64,000 bases of DNA from Demequina rhizosphaerae (GCF_000971255.1 NZ_BBMC01000004.1:310001-374000), one strand, 5' to 3'; shown: positions 46,821-57,454, counted from the stretch's first letter. Numbers and translations are program-made. Notes: a model not told the origin generated them from the letters alone.

Positions 46821-47342
46821 ATGACCAAGCACACCCTGTCCGTGCTCGTCGAGAACAAGCCCGGCGTGCTCGCGCGCGTCGCCGGCCTCTTCTCGCGCCG
46901 CGCCTTCAACATCCACTCGCTCGCGGTGGGCCAGACCGAGCACCCGGAGATCTCCCGCATCACCGTGGTCGTCGACGTCGACGAGCTCCCGCTCGAGCAG
47001 GTGACCAAGCAGCTCAACAAGCTGGTCCACGTGCTCAAGATCGTCGAGCTCGAGCGCGACCGCTCGGTCCAGCGCGACCTGCTGCTGGTCAAGGTGCGCG
47101 CGGACGCCCGCCAGCGCACCGACGTCCTCCAGATCGTGGACCTGTTCCGCGCCCACATCGTCGACGTCTCCACCGACTCGGTCGTCATCGAGGCCGTCGG
47201 CACCCCCGACAAGCTCGAGGCGCTGCTCGCGGCCCTCGCGCCGCACGACGTCCGCGAGATCGTCCAGTCCGGCACCGTCGCCATCGGCCGCGGCGCCCGC
47301 TCCATCACGGAGCGCGCGCTCGACCGCGTCGCCACCGCCTAG
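46821..47342 (+). CDS. ilvN: Acetolactate synthase small (regulatory) subunit
   Basis: The 173-residue protein has the N-terminal ACT domain (LSVLVENKPGVLARVAGLF, RRAFNIHSLAVG) and the C-terminal IlvN domain (KVRADARQRTDVLQIVDLFRA). It activates IlvB and gives valine feedback inhibition. ATG 46821 lies five bases after ilvB's stop. A hairpin made of two inverted GGACGATGCG motifs follows the stop by five bases, before ilvC. Confidence 0.97.
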   Translation: MTKHTLSVLVENKPGVLARVAGLFSRRAFNIHSLAVGQTEHPEISRITVVVDVDELPLEQVTKQLNKLVHVLKIVELERDRSVQRDLLLVKVRADARQRTDVLQIVDLFRAHIVDVSTDSVVIEAVGTPDKLEALLAALAPHDVREIVQSGTVAIGRGARSITERALDRVATA

Positions 47343-48461
<1,119 letters not shown>

Positions 48462-48477
48462 TCCGCTCTGCCCGCAC

Positions 48478-48513
48478 ACGAAGGGGAGGTCCCGCACGGG
48501 GCCTCCCCTTCGT
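48478..48513. terminator. Bidirectional terminator between ilvC and the SARP gene
   Basis: A perfect 12-bp stem, ACGAAGGGGAGG with CCTCCCCTTCGT, and a 12-base loop lie between the convergent stops at 48461 and 48520. Confidence 0.8.
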
Positions 48514-48519
48514 CGCGTC

Positions 48520-51500
48520 TCAGGACGATGCGGCGGGCGGCTCGTCGCCGAATCCGCACGTGGAGCGCCACTCGCCCAGCGGGGCGAGGTACGTCTCCCA
48601 CTCCTCGGCGGTGAGGTCCCTGCCGGCGGACGCACAGGCGGCGTCGCGCAGGGTCTCCGGATCGAGGGACCACACGTCGATGCCGCTGCTCGTGGTGACG
48701 GCGAGCTCGCGCCCGTCGGGACGCAGCGCCGCGGGCCACGGGTAGGGCGAGTCCGACGTCAGCGGGCCCGCGACGCGCAGGCCCGAGCCGGTGTCGAACA
48801 CCACGGAGCCGTTGCCGTCGCCGCCGACGAGGAAGAGGTCGCCGTCGTCGCTGAACTCGATGGTGCTGATGCGGCGCCCGGGCATGTCGCTGCGGCCCAC
48901 CAGGTCCAGGTCCGTCGAGAGCCGGGCGACGCCCCCGGCGGTCCCGGCGACCACCGTGCCCGCGTCGTTGACCTCGGCGAGCCAGAGGCCCTCGCGGAAG
49001 GGCGAGAGGGGCCTGCCCGACACGGCGTCGAAGACCTGTACCCCGGGCGTCCCGTCGTCGAGCGAGCTCGAGACCACGAGCAGGCTGCCGTCGGGCGACG
49101 ACGCCACGTGGTCGACGGCGCCCTCGACGTCGAGGTCGGGCCCCACGGTGGCCCCCGTCGCCGCGTCGATCGTCCGGAACCTGCCGTTCTCGTCGATCAC
49201 GTGCAGCGCGCTGCCGTCGCCGGAGGTGTAGACGCGTGTCGAGGGGGCGACGGAGTACGTCGTGGTGAGCAGGCCGTCGCTCAGCGAGAAGCGGCCGGAA
49301 TGGTGCTCCGCGAACGCGTAGCCGAGCACCGTGCCCTCGTCGATCCAGGCGAACACCGTGACGCCGTCGAAGCCGTCCACCTGCCGGTCGGCGGCGACGT
49401 CCCACGTGCTGAAGGAGGTGTACAGGTCCCACGAGACGTCGTCGGAGCGCCGCTCGCTCGCGAGCAGGAGCGCACCGCTCGGCGAGTACCCGTCGAAGAT
49501 CACCTGACCGGCGGCGATCGAGCGGCGGATGGCGCCGTCGCCCGTGGTGGTCCAGGTCGTCATGACCGGGGCGAGCGCGGCGACCGACCTCAGCTCGTCG
49601 CGCACGAGCACCAGCTGACCGGCGTGCTCCGGCTGGGTGGTCAGCAGCCGCCCGGTGCTCTGGCCCGTCCCGAGGTCCCACTCGCTCACGACGCCGTCGA
49701 CGTCCGCGCAGTAGACGCGTGACGCGTGGTCGTCGACGGCCAGCCAGGTGCAGGGTCCCCCCTCGGAGGAGCTCGGCCGGGCGACCCACTCCGTGCTCCC
49801 GGTCGCGGGGTCGACGGCGGCGAGCGCTCCGGACCCCGCCGTGACGACCGTGCCGTCCGCGGCCGCCGCGGCCGACAGCCCGCTGGCCGAGGACGACACC
49901 CGAAGCTCCGAGACTTGCTGGGCGGTGCGCGGATCGACGAGCCTGAGCTGGCCCGGCTGCGCGACGACGATCTCTCCCGTCGGCGCCGCTGCGAGCGCCA
50001 CGTCGTCCAGGCGGGTCCCCGCGATCCGCATCGTCCCCGTGATCCCGTGGTGGAGGAATGTGCGCAGCTCGACGGTGCCGCGCTCGCGGTTGACCGTCGC
50101 GACGCTCGTGCCCGCGGCGTCCACCTGGACCTGCAGCGCGCGGCCGACGCGCGTGGGCACCGCGCCCTCCACCTTCGTGGTGTTGAGCAGCCGTCCCGCC
50201 GTGGCGTCGATCGTGAGGAGCGCTCCGCAGGGGCCGGACGAGTCGCACCCCGTGGCCTCGGCGAGCACAGCCACGCGCGAGCCGTCCGCCGACGCCGACA
50301 CGGCGCGTCGGCCGTCCTCGGCCCAGTACGTGGGCGCCGCCACCTCCCACGCCACCTCGCCGGTGTCGTCGTCGATCCCGCGCACCCCGGACCCGGACAC
50401 GAGCACGTGGATCCCCGTGCCCAGGTCCGCGTACGCGAGGCCTCCGGAGTCCGCGAGGACGGACGACGAGGTGAGATCCGGGTTCGCCGCGGCCGAGTCG
50501 AACAGCGCGGCCCGTGCGCGTGGGTCGTCCGGCACGCGCGACCAGATCTCCGCCGCGAGCAGGGCCGCGACCGGTCGGGACCACGTCGCCATGTCGCCGA
50601 TCCGCTCGGTGAGCGCCGCGATCGTCGCGTCCTGCTGCCGCGCCTCGGCGGTGCGATGCAGCACCACCGTGGAGGCACCGAGCGCCACGAGGGCTACCGC
50701 GGAGGCCGCGACCCAGATGTTCAGGCCCCGCGTCCGACGCGTGCGTCGGCGCTCGCGGACGGCCACCTCCTCGGCCGCCGCGACCGAGCGGTCGAGGAAC
50801 TCCTCCTCGATGGGTGCGAGCGGCTCGTGGGTGCCTTCCCGCCACGCGACGGCCGCCGTGAGCCGCGAGCCCCGGTACAGGTCGTCGGTGCTTCGTCCCC
50901 CGTCGTCCCATTGGGCGGCGGCGGAGGCGAGGTGCGCCACCAGCCGGCTCGTCTCGGCGTCCTCGTCGAGCCAGTGCTTCAGCCGCGGCCACTCGCGCGC
51001 GAGAGACTCGTGCGCCAGGTGGTAGCCGTCCTCGCGGGCTACCACGAGCCGTGCGGCGACCAGCCGCGCCATCGCCTCGGCCCGGGCCGGCGCCGCCCGC
51101 ACCATGGCCGGGTCGGCCGGGTGGAGCGCGAGCGATCCCTCCGGCCCGACCTCGACCAGGCGGCGCATGAGCGCGCGGCACTCGACCCGCTCGGCCGCCC
51201 CGAGGTTGAGGTACAGCCGCTCCGCGGAGCGCGCGACCGCGCCGAGCAGGCCGCCCGTGGACTCGTAGGCCTCGATGGTGAGCGTGGTTCCCTCGCGCCG
51301 CTCCCACGTCGCCGCCAGCGCGTGCGACAGCAGCGGCAGCGCCATGTCCACCCGGGCGGCGTCGTGGAGCACCACGTCGACCAGGCCGTGCTCGATCGTG
51401 AGCCCGCTGCGCAGGGCGGGCTGCTCGACGACGGCCCGGATCGCCTCGGCCGTCAGAGGCGCCAGGAGGTGCAGCCCGGCGCCCACCAGCGCACCGATCG

Positions 51501-52677
51501 TCGGCTGGGCCGCGCACGCGTCGAGCTGCAGCGACTGGACCGCGATCACGATGCGCGTCCCGGCCGCGTGGGCGTCTGCGAGCGCCGCCGCCAGCGACGC
51601 GGCGCGCTCGGGGTCGCCGAAGGCCCGCCCGATGTCGTCGAGCACGAGCGGCGCGCCACGCGAGGCGGCCGGGATCTCGTCGGGCGTGGCCGTCGGGCCC
51701 AGCAGCACGGGATCCAGGCCGCGACGGCGCAGCTCGGGGATCACGCCGGCGCGCAGCAGCGACGACTTCCCGATGCCCGACGGGCCGGTGACCGTGACGA
51801 AGCCGGTGCGGTCGAGCAGGTCGAGCACCGCGGCGACGTCCTCGTCGCGGCCGAAGAACAGGTCGGCGTCATGCGGCTCGTAGACGCTCAGCCCCCGGTA
51901 CGGACAGTCCCGGCTCGGCGGCACGGCGGCCGGGGGAGCGAGCAGCGACGCATCGTGCCGGAGGATGGCGTCCTCGAGCTCCGACAGCGACGGTCCCGGG
52001 TCGATGCCGAGCTCCTCGACCAGCAGCCGCTGCGCCCGCCGGGTCGTGTCCAGGGCGTCCGCCTGGCGCTCGCATCGGTACTGCGCGAGCGCCAGCGCAT
52101 GCCAGCGGCGCTCGCGGTAGGGCTCCGCCGCCGCGAGGGCCGTGGCGCTCTCCGCCACCGCGCGATGGTCGCCGGCCGCGAGCCGGGCCTCGAGCAGGTC
52201 GTCCCGCGCGGACTCGCGCAGCTCCGCGAGGCGCACCGCCTCGTCGTGCGCCGCCGGCCAGTCCGCGATCGCCTCGTACGGCGGGGCGCGCCACAGGCCC
52301 AGCGCACGCTCGAGCGTGGTGACCGCGCGCGGGTGCTCGCCGTCCGCCGCATACCCGCGGGCGCGCGCGACGGCCTCCTCGAACTCGTCCACGTCGGCCT
52401 CGACCGTCCCGCCGTCGGCGGTGGGGACGATGCGGTAGCCGGCGGCCGTGGTCGCGATCGAGTCGGGGCCGAGCGTCCTCCGCAGCCGGCCGATCGCCGC
52501 CTGGAGCTGCTTGGGCCACGTCTTGGGCGGGTCGTCCCCCCACAGCGCCTCGGCGATGCGATCGGGGCTGGCGGCGGCGGGCCGCGACACCAGAAGCGCC
52601 TCGAGCACGGCCTGCTCCCGCGGGCTCACCCCCGGGTCCGCCGAGGGGCCCGTGCCCCCGAGGACGGAGACCCTCAC
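48520..52677 (-). CDS. SARP/BTAD regulator fused to a STAND-like ATPase, membrane helix and propeller
   Basis: The 1385-residue protein combines an OmpR-like winged-helix DNA-binding domain (about 1-90), a BTAD helical domain (about 95-240), a P-loop ATPase introduced by FFGRDEDV (Walker A GPSGIGKSS at 298-306, LVLDDIG at about 344-350), one predicted membrane helix (about 655-675) and a C-terminal quinoprotein/WD40-like propeller of about 700 residues. It looks like a membrane-tethered, ATP-dependent transcription activator with an external sensor. The GTG at 52677 opens the HTH; the frame stays open upstream, so a longer start is possible. It is divergent from a secreted repeat protein, with 11-bp-spaced direct repeats between. 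Confidence 0.85.
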   Translation of the reverse strand: MRVSVLGGTGPSADPGVSPREQAVLEALLVSRPAAASPDRIAEALWGDDPPKTWPKQLQAAIGRLRRTLGPDSIATTAAGYRIVPTADGGTVEADVDEFEEAVARARGYAADGEHPRAVTTLERALGLWRAPPYEAIADWPAAHDEAVRLAELRESARDDLLEARLAAGDHRAVAESATALAAAEPYRERRWHALALAQYRCERQADALDTTRRAQRLLVEELGIDPGPSLSELEDAILRHDASLLAPPAAVPPSRDCPYRGLSVYEPHDADLFFGRDEDVAAVLDLLDRTGFVTVTGPSGIGKSSLLRAGVIPELRRRGLDPVLLGPTATPDEIPAASRGAPLVLDDIGRAFGDPERAASLAAALADAHAAGTRIVIAVQSLQLDACAAQPTIGALVGAGLHLLAPLTAEAIRAVVEQPALRSGLTIEHGLVDVVLHDAARVDMALPLLSHALAATWERREGTTLTIEAYESTGGLLGAVARSAERLYLNLGAAERVECRALMRRLVEVGPEGSLALHPADPAMVRAAPARAEAMARLVAARLVVAREDGYHLAHESLAREWPRLKHWLDEDAETSRLVAHLASAAAQWDDGGRSTDDLYRGSRLTAAVAWREGTHEPLAPIEEEFLDRSVAAAEEVAVRERRRTRRTRGLNIWVAASAVALVALGASTVVLHRTAEARQQDATIAALTERIGDMATWSRPVAALLAAEIWSRVPDDPRARAALFDSAAANPDLTSSSVLADSGGLAYADLGTGIHVLVSGSGVRGIDDDTGEVAWEVAAPTYWAEDGRRAVSASADGSRVAVLAEATGCDSSGPCGALLTIDATAGRLLNTTKVEGAVPTRVGRALQVQVDAAGTSVATVNRERGTVELRTFLHHGITGTMRIAGTRLDDVALAAAPTGEIVVAQPGQLRLVDPRTAQQVSELRVSSSASGLSAAAAADGTVVTAGSGALAAVDPATGSTEWVARPSSSEGGPCTWLAVDDHASRVYCADVDGVVSEWDLGTGQSTGRLLTTQPEHAGQLVLVRDELRSVAALAPVMTTWTTTGDGAIRRSIAAGQVIFDGYSPSGALLLASERRSDDVSWDLYTSFSTWDVAADRQVDGFDGVTVFAWIDEGTVLGYAFAEHHSGRFSLSDGLLTTTYSVAPSTRVYTSGDGSALHVIDENGRFRTIDAATGATVGPDLDVEGAVDHVASSPDGSLLVVSSSLDDGTPGVQVFDAVSGRPLSPFREGLWLAEVNDAGTVVAGTAGGVARLSTDLDLVGRSDMPGRRISTIEFSDDGDLFLVGGDGNGSVVFDTGSGLRVAGPLTSDSPYPWPAALRPDGRELAVTTSSGIDVWSLDPETLRDAACASAGRDLTAEEWETYLAPLGEWRSTCGFGDEPPAASS

Positions 52678-52729
52678 CCTTCCACTGTGGAACCGCGACG
52701 AGCGGCGGTCAAACGCTCGGCGGAGGGCG

Positions 52730-52782
52730 CATACCGGGCGCATACCGGGCGCCGCGAGGCCCATACCGGGCCGATACGGGGC
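52730..52782. promoter_or_regulatory. Direct repeats spaced 11/21/11 bp: putative SARP operator
   Basis: Four copies of an ATACCGGG-like box start at 52731, 52742, 52763 and 52774 (CATACCGGGCG, CATACCGGGCG, CATACCGGGCC, CGATACGGGGC). The 11-bp spacing, with a two-turn gap in the middle, puts all boxes on one face of the helix, which is how SARP/OmpR-type activators bind. They lie between the divergent SARP gene and the secreted repeat protein gene, about 35 bases before the latter's start. Confidence 0.75.
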
Positions 52783-52816
52783 GGGTGTGATCTGAAGGTG
52801 TCCCTGGAAGGAGGAC

Positions 52817-53338
52817 ATGATCATGTGGACTCTGCTCAAGTACCGGAACAGCAGCCGCGTGCCGGTCGTCGCCAAGGGTCTCGGGCTCGTCGCGGGCCTC
52901 GTGGGAGCAGCCGCGATGTCCATGGGAGCCGTCGCGGTGGCCAACGACACCGACGACACCACGTCCAACGATGACGCGGCGGTCGGCTACGTCTATTCGG
53001 GCGGTTCGTGGGGTTCCACGGAGTCGCTGAGCGACACCGGAAGCGAGGCCGACGACGTCTACACGCCGATGCCGTGCGTGCCCGACGGAGCCTGTGGCCG
53101 GACGTCCGAGGAGGACGAAGTCTACACGCCGATGCCGTGCGTGCCTGAGGGTGCCTACGGCGCGACCGAGGAGGAAGCGACCGACGAGGACGCGACCGAC
53201 GACGCCTACGAGCCGATGTGCGGCGGCGTGCCGCCCTACGCGGTGGACGACTACGAGCCGATCTGCGGTGGGCTCCCGCCCTACGCCGTGGACGACTACG
53301 AGCCGATGTGCGGCGGCGTGCCGGACTACGCCGAGTGA
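52817..53338 (+). CDS. Secreted acidic repeat protein with Cys-Pro/Cys-Gly repeats, unknown function
   Basis: The 173-residue protein has a basic N terminus and a hydrophobic segment (about 18-42) ending in AVAVAND, which looks like a signal peptide. The mature part is very acidic and made of repeats: two copies of VYTPMPCVPxGA (from residues 81 and 102) and three copies of YEPMCGGVPPYAVDD or variants (131-145, 146-160, 161-173). The gene starts at ATG 52817 after GGAAGGAGG; an ATG two codons later is possible. It is divergent from the giant SARP protein and probably its target. I recognise no family. A multi-core peptide precursor is conceivable but no maturation enzyme is nearby. Confidence 0.75.
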   Translation: MIMWTLLKYRNSSRVPVVAKGLGLVAGLVGAAAMSMGAVAVANDTDDTTSNDDAAVGYVYSGGSWGSTESLSDTGSEADDVYTPMPCVPDGACGRTSEEDEVYTPMPCVPEGAYGATEEEATDEDATDDAYEPMCGGVPPYAVDDYEPICGGLPPYAVDDYEPMCGGVPDYAE

Positions 53339-53361
53339 CTCGACGCCGACGGCACGATCAC

Positions 53362-53387
53362 GGGGAGGTCCCGGCGGGGACCTCCCC
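53362..53387 (+). terminator. Terminator of the secreted repeat protein gene
   Basis: A 10-bp perfect stem, GGGGAGGTCC with GGACCTCCCC, and a six-base loop lie 24 bases after the stop. Confidence 0.8.
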
Positions 53388-53402
53388 CCAGCCCATCTCC
53401 CG

Positions 53403-53454
53403 CGTCTCGCCATGCGAGACGCGGTTGTCGTATCGTGGACAACGCCCCTAGGAT
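53403..53454 (+). promoter_or_regulatory. leuB promoter with upstream palindrome
   Basis: A perfect palindrome CGTCTCGC-CAT-GCGAGACG (53403-53421) lies just upstream of a promoter with -35 TTGTCG (53425-53430), an 18-base spacer and -10 TAGGAT (53449-53454). The position fits an activator or repressor of leucine synthesis, for example an IclR-type regulator. The leader to the leuB ATG is about 85 bases. Confidence 0.6.
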
Positions 53455-53546
53455 GAGAGGACGACAGGCCGGCGACGCGGCCCCCGCTCACGAGGCGGAT
53501 GGGCAGCCCCGCGCCGGCTTCGACCACGACTTCGAAGGGGAACCTC

Positions 53547-54596
<1,050 letters not shown>

Positions 54597-54612
54597 GCTT
54601 CGGCCTCGAGCG

Positions 54613-54669
54613 TCCTGCGAGGTGCCGAGTGCCCGAATCCGCCGATTCCGAGCACCCGGCACCTCGCAG
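54613..54669. repeat. 57-bp imperfect palindrome, copy 2 of a dispersed hairpin repeat
   Basis: This copy begins TCCTGCGAGGTGCCGAGTGC and ends GGCACCTCGCAG; the two halves pair over at least 13 bp plus the inner AATC-GATT region. It lies between leuB and ilvE, 17 bases after the leuB stop. The relation to the copy at 3754-3810, with compensatory changes, shows a conserved secondary structure. Confidence 0.75.
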
Positions 54670-54698
54670 GACCACCACACACCGAGGAAGGCTTTGAA

Positions 54699-55808
54699 GT
54701 GACCGACACCGCCGCATCGTCCACCGCCGAGGCCTTCCGCGTGGTCCCGAACCCGAGCCCGGCCACCGACGCCGAGCGTGCGGAGAAGCTCCAGGACCTC
54801 GCGTTCGGCCTCCAGTTCACGGACCACATGGCCCACATGACGTGGACCGCCGCCGAGGGCTGGGGCGACCGCCGCGTCGAGCCCTACGGCCCGCTGCCCA
54901 TGGACCCCGCCGCGTCCGTGCTGCACTACGCGCAGGAGGTCTTCGAGGGCCTCAAGGCGTACCGCTGGGCCGACGGCTCGATCCACCTCTTCCGCCCGGT
55001 CGCCAACGCCGAGCGCCTCCAGCGCTCCGCGTGGCGTATGGCGCTGCCCGAGCTGCCCGTCGAGGACTTCATGGCCTCGATCGACGCGCTGCTCGCGCTC
55101 GACCACGCGTGGGTGCCGGACGCGCCCGAGACGTCGCTGTACCTGCGGCCGTTCCTCATCGGCACCGACGTGTTCCTGGGCCTGCGCGCGCCCAAGCGCG
55201 TGGACTACCTGCTCATCGCGTCGCCCTCGGGGCCGTACTTCCCGGGCGGCATCAAGCCCGTGAGCATCTGGGTCGAGCGCGACTACCACCGCGCGGGACC
55301 GGGCGGCACCGGCGCCGCGAAGTGCGGCGGCAACTACGCCGCGTCGCTGCGCCCGCAGATGGCCGCCTACGAGCGCGGCTTCGACCAGGTCCTCTACCTC
55401 GACGCCGCCACCGGCTCGGTGCTCGAGGAGCTGGGCGGCATGAACGTGGTCGCGGTCCGCAAGGACGGCACGGTGCTCACGCCGATCATCAACGGCAACA
55501 TCCTCGAGGGCGTCACCCGCAAGAGCGTGATCCAGCTGGTCGAGGAGCGCGACCTCAAGGTGGTCGAGCGCGACATCACCCTCGCCGAGCTGCGCGAGGG
55601 CATCGAGGACGGCGAGATCACCGAGGTGTTCGCGTGCGGCACCGCGGCGATCATCACGCCCGTCGGCCGCATCGCCTCGGAGGACTTCGACGTGACGGTC
55701 GGCGACGGCGAGCCGGGCGAGGTCACCTCGGCGATCCGCCAGCGGCTCACCGACATCCAGTACGGCCGCGCCGAGGACACGTACGGCTGGATGACGCAGG
55801 TCCGCTGA
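54699..55808 (+). CDS. ilvE: Branched-chain amino acid aminotransferase
   Basis: The 369-residue fold-type IV PLP enzyme carries its catalytic lysine at K208 (GAAKCGGNYA), with the phosphate-binding GVTRKSVIQL and the late EVFACGTAAIITPVG. It makes the last step of leucine, isoleucine and valine synthesis. GTG 54699 follows GAGGAAGG. A reverse GGACGATGCG motif is translated near the N terminus as AASS (54713-54722). With leuB it forms a likely operon. Confidence 0.95.
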   Translation: MTDTAASSTAEAFRVVPNPSPATDAERAEKLQDLAFGLQFTDHMAHMTWTAAEGWGDRRVEPYGPLPMDPAASVLHYAQEVFEGLKAYRWADGSIHLFRPVANAERLQRSAWRMALPELPVEDFMASIDALLALDHAWVPDAPETSLYLRPFLIGTDVFLGLRAPKRVDYLLIASPSGPYFPGGIKPVSIWVERDYHRAGPGGTGAAKCGGNYAASLRPQMAAYERGFDQVLYLDAATGSVLEELGGMNVVAVRKDGTVLTPIINGNILEGVTRKSVIQLVEERDLKVVERDITLAELREGIEDGEITEVFACGTAAIITPVGRIASEDFDVTVGDGEPGEVTSAIRQRLTDIQYGRAEDTYGWMTQVR

Positions 55809-55833
55809 CCGCGCCACCCCGCCCCGCCCCGCC

Positions 55834-55891
55834 GGGACACTCAGTACTCCTTCTCGGCGGTTGACGCCTCCCACGGGACACCCGGTACTCC
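55834..55891. repeat. Dispersed 58-bp repeat after ilvE (two GGGACRCYYRGYACTCC boxes)
   Basis: Boxes GGGACACTCAGTACTCC (55834-55850) and GGGACACCCGGTACTCC (55875-55891) lie 41 bases apart around TCGGCGG..TGACGCCTC. This is the intergenic relative of the repeat embedded in the Ada-AlkA gene at 26820-26878. Confidence 0.75.
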
Positions 55892-55978
55892 CGTGCCGCT
55901 GCCGCGCGCCCTCGCGCGGTCGCCGCGCACCCCGCAAGATGGAAGGCGAGGCAGACCGCCGAACCCGAGGAGGAGCCC

Positions 55979-56422
55979 GTGCCCGTCAAGGATCTCGCCC
56001 TGACCAGCCCCGACATCGCAGACATGGAGCGCATCGAGGACCGCTGCGCCGGACAGTTCGGCGCGGAGGCCCCGCGCATGGTGGTCGACGGGATCCCCGC
56101 GCAGGCGGTGGAGCTCGCGCTCGTCTGCCACGACCCCGACGCCCCGATGGCGCACGGCTTCACCCACTGGACCCTGTACGGGCTGGCTCCGCTCGACGGC
56201 GAGATCGACATCGAGGCAGGCCGCCCGGGCCCGAACGACGACGGCGGCCACGGCTGGGTGGGTCCCTTCCCGCCCTACGGCCACGGCGACCACCGCTACT
56301 ACTTCTGGGTCTACGCCCTGTCCCGCCCGGTCGAGGGCGAGCCCACGCGCGACGAGTTCCTCCACCGCTACGAGGACGCGATCATCGAGCAGGCGCGCCT
56401 GGTGGCCACGTACTCCCGCTGA
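55979..56422 (+). CDS. YbhB/YbcL-type phosphatidylethanolamine-binding protein (PEBP) family
   Basis: The 147-residue protein has the PEBP signature: ELALVCHDPDAP, HWTLYGLAP and the later GPFPPYGHGDHRYYFWVYAL with the conserved GxHRY ligand-binding segment. Bacterial members are small cytoplasmic or periplasmic proteins of uncertain function, related to Raf kinase inhibitor protein. It starts at GTG 55979 behind GAGGAG. No signal peptide is present. Confidence 0.88.
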   Translation: MPVKDLALTSPDIADMERIEDRCAGQFGAEAPRMVVDGIPAQAVELALVCHDPDAPMAHGFTHWTLYGLAPLDGEIDIEAGRPGPNDDGGHGWVGPFPPYGHGDHRYYFWVYALSRPVEGEPTRDEFLHRYEDAIIEQARLVATYSR

Positions 56423-56497
56423 CGCCTCGGCTGGCGGCCGGAGCGGCCCGGGGGCATCCTGAGGGATAGCCCCCGCGTGCTCCCAAGGAGATGACCC

Positions 56498-57454
56498 ATG
56501 ACCGCCGTGGCTCCTCGCGTGTCTCGACGCGACGACGACCGCTACCGCGAGGCCGAGCGCGAGGTGTGGGCCCACCACGGCATGGAACCCGTCGAACGCT
56601 GGGTCGAGGTCCCCGAGTACGGCATCCGCGTCCGGGCGCTCGAGCACGGGCAGGGCCGTCCCGTGGTCTTCGTCCATGGCAACCCGACCGCGGGCAACGT
56701 CTTCGTGCCCCTCGTCGCGGCGCTGCCGGGGGTGCGCGCGATCGTGCTGGACCGCCCCGGCTGCGGTCTGAGCGAGGCGCTCGACTACTCCGACATGGAC
56801 CCCGAGGACCTGCGCGTCGCCATCACCGCCTACCTCTCGGCCGTCATCGAGGGGCTCGTCGGCGGGCCCGCGCACCTGCTCGGCAACTCGGCCGGCGGAG
56901 GCACAGTGCTCGTGGCGGCGGCGCGTCGGCCCGACCTGGTCGACAGCGTCGTCATCGAGGGCGTGCCCGCGGTGCGCGGCATGCGCCTGCCGCGCGAGCT
57001 CCGGATGACCGCGCTCACGCCGGTCGCGCGCCTGGTCGCGGCGCACAAGGTCAACGAGGCCGACCTGCGCCGGTCGTTCCGCGCCATGGGCCACGGCGAC
57101 CTCCTCGACGCGGGTGGGCCGCCCGCCGCCGAGTTCGCGTGGCGCATGGCATTGTCGCGCTACACCGACACGTACTGGCACGAGCTCTCGCTCATCCGCC
57201 GCACCGCCACGTGGCGCGGACTGCGCCCCGACTGGGTGGCCGGCAAGGACACGCTCGAGGCGCTGCGGATGCCGAGCCTGTGGATCGTCGGCGACCGCGA
57301 CCCCTTCGCCCGCCCGGAGCGGGTGCGCGCATGGGCGAGTCACGCGCGCCGGTCCACGGTGCACGTGCGGGAGGGCTCGGGCCACCAGCCCTGGCTCGAC
57401 GATCCGGCGGGCCACGCGGCGACGATCGAGTCGTGGTGGGGGGCGCTCGCCTGA
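56498..57454 (+). CDS. Alpha/beta hydrolase
   Basis: The 318-residue enzyme shows the alpha/beta-hydrolase layout: oxyanion loop VFVHGNPTAGN (57-67), nucleophile Ser131 in LLGNSAGGG, the acid-bearing strand LWIVGDRDPFARPE and the catalytic His in GSGHQPWLDDP. The sequence after the oxyanion loop (DRPGCGLSE) is of the haloalkane dehalogenase/epoxide hydrolase group, but a Ser nucleophile indicates an esterase, lipase or C-C hydrolase. The substrate is unknown. ATG 56498 follows AAGGAG. Confidence 0.88.
   Translation: MTAVAPRVSRRDDDRYREAEREVWAHHGMEPVERWVEVPEYGIRVRALEHGQGRPVVFVHGNPTAGNVFVPLVAALPGVRAIVLDRPGCGLSEALDYSDMDPEDLRVAITAYLSAVIEGLVGGPAHLLGNSAGGGTVLVAAARRPDLVDSVVIEGVPAVRGMRLPRELRMTALTPVARLVAAHKVNEADLRRSFRAMGHGDLLDAGGPPAAEFAWRMALSRYTDTYWHELSLIRRTATWRGLRPDWVAGKDTLEALRMPSLWIVGDRDPFARPERVRAWASHARRSTVHVREGSGHQPWLDDPAGHAATIESWWGALA

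Noticed and set aside
52678-52968. N-terminal extension of the SARP gene by 97 codons
   Set aside because: It would translate the direct-repeat operator and the start of the divergent secreted-protein gene; the winged-helix domain begins at the GTG at 52677.
53207-53335. 45-base tandem repeats considered as a CRISPR array
   Set aside because: The units are contiguous with no spacers and are in frame within a coding sequence; they encode 15-residue protein repeats.
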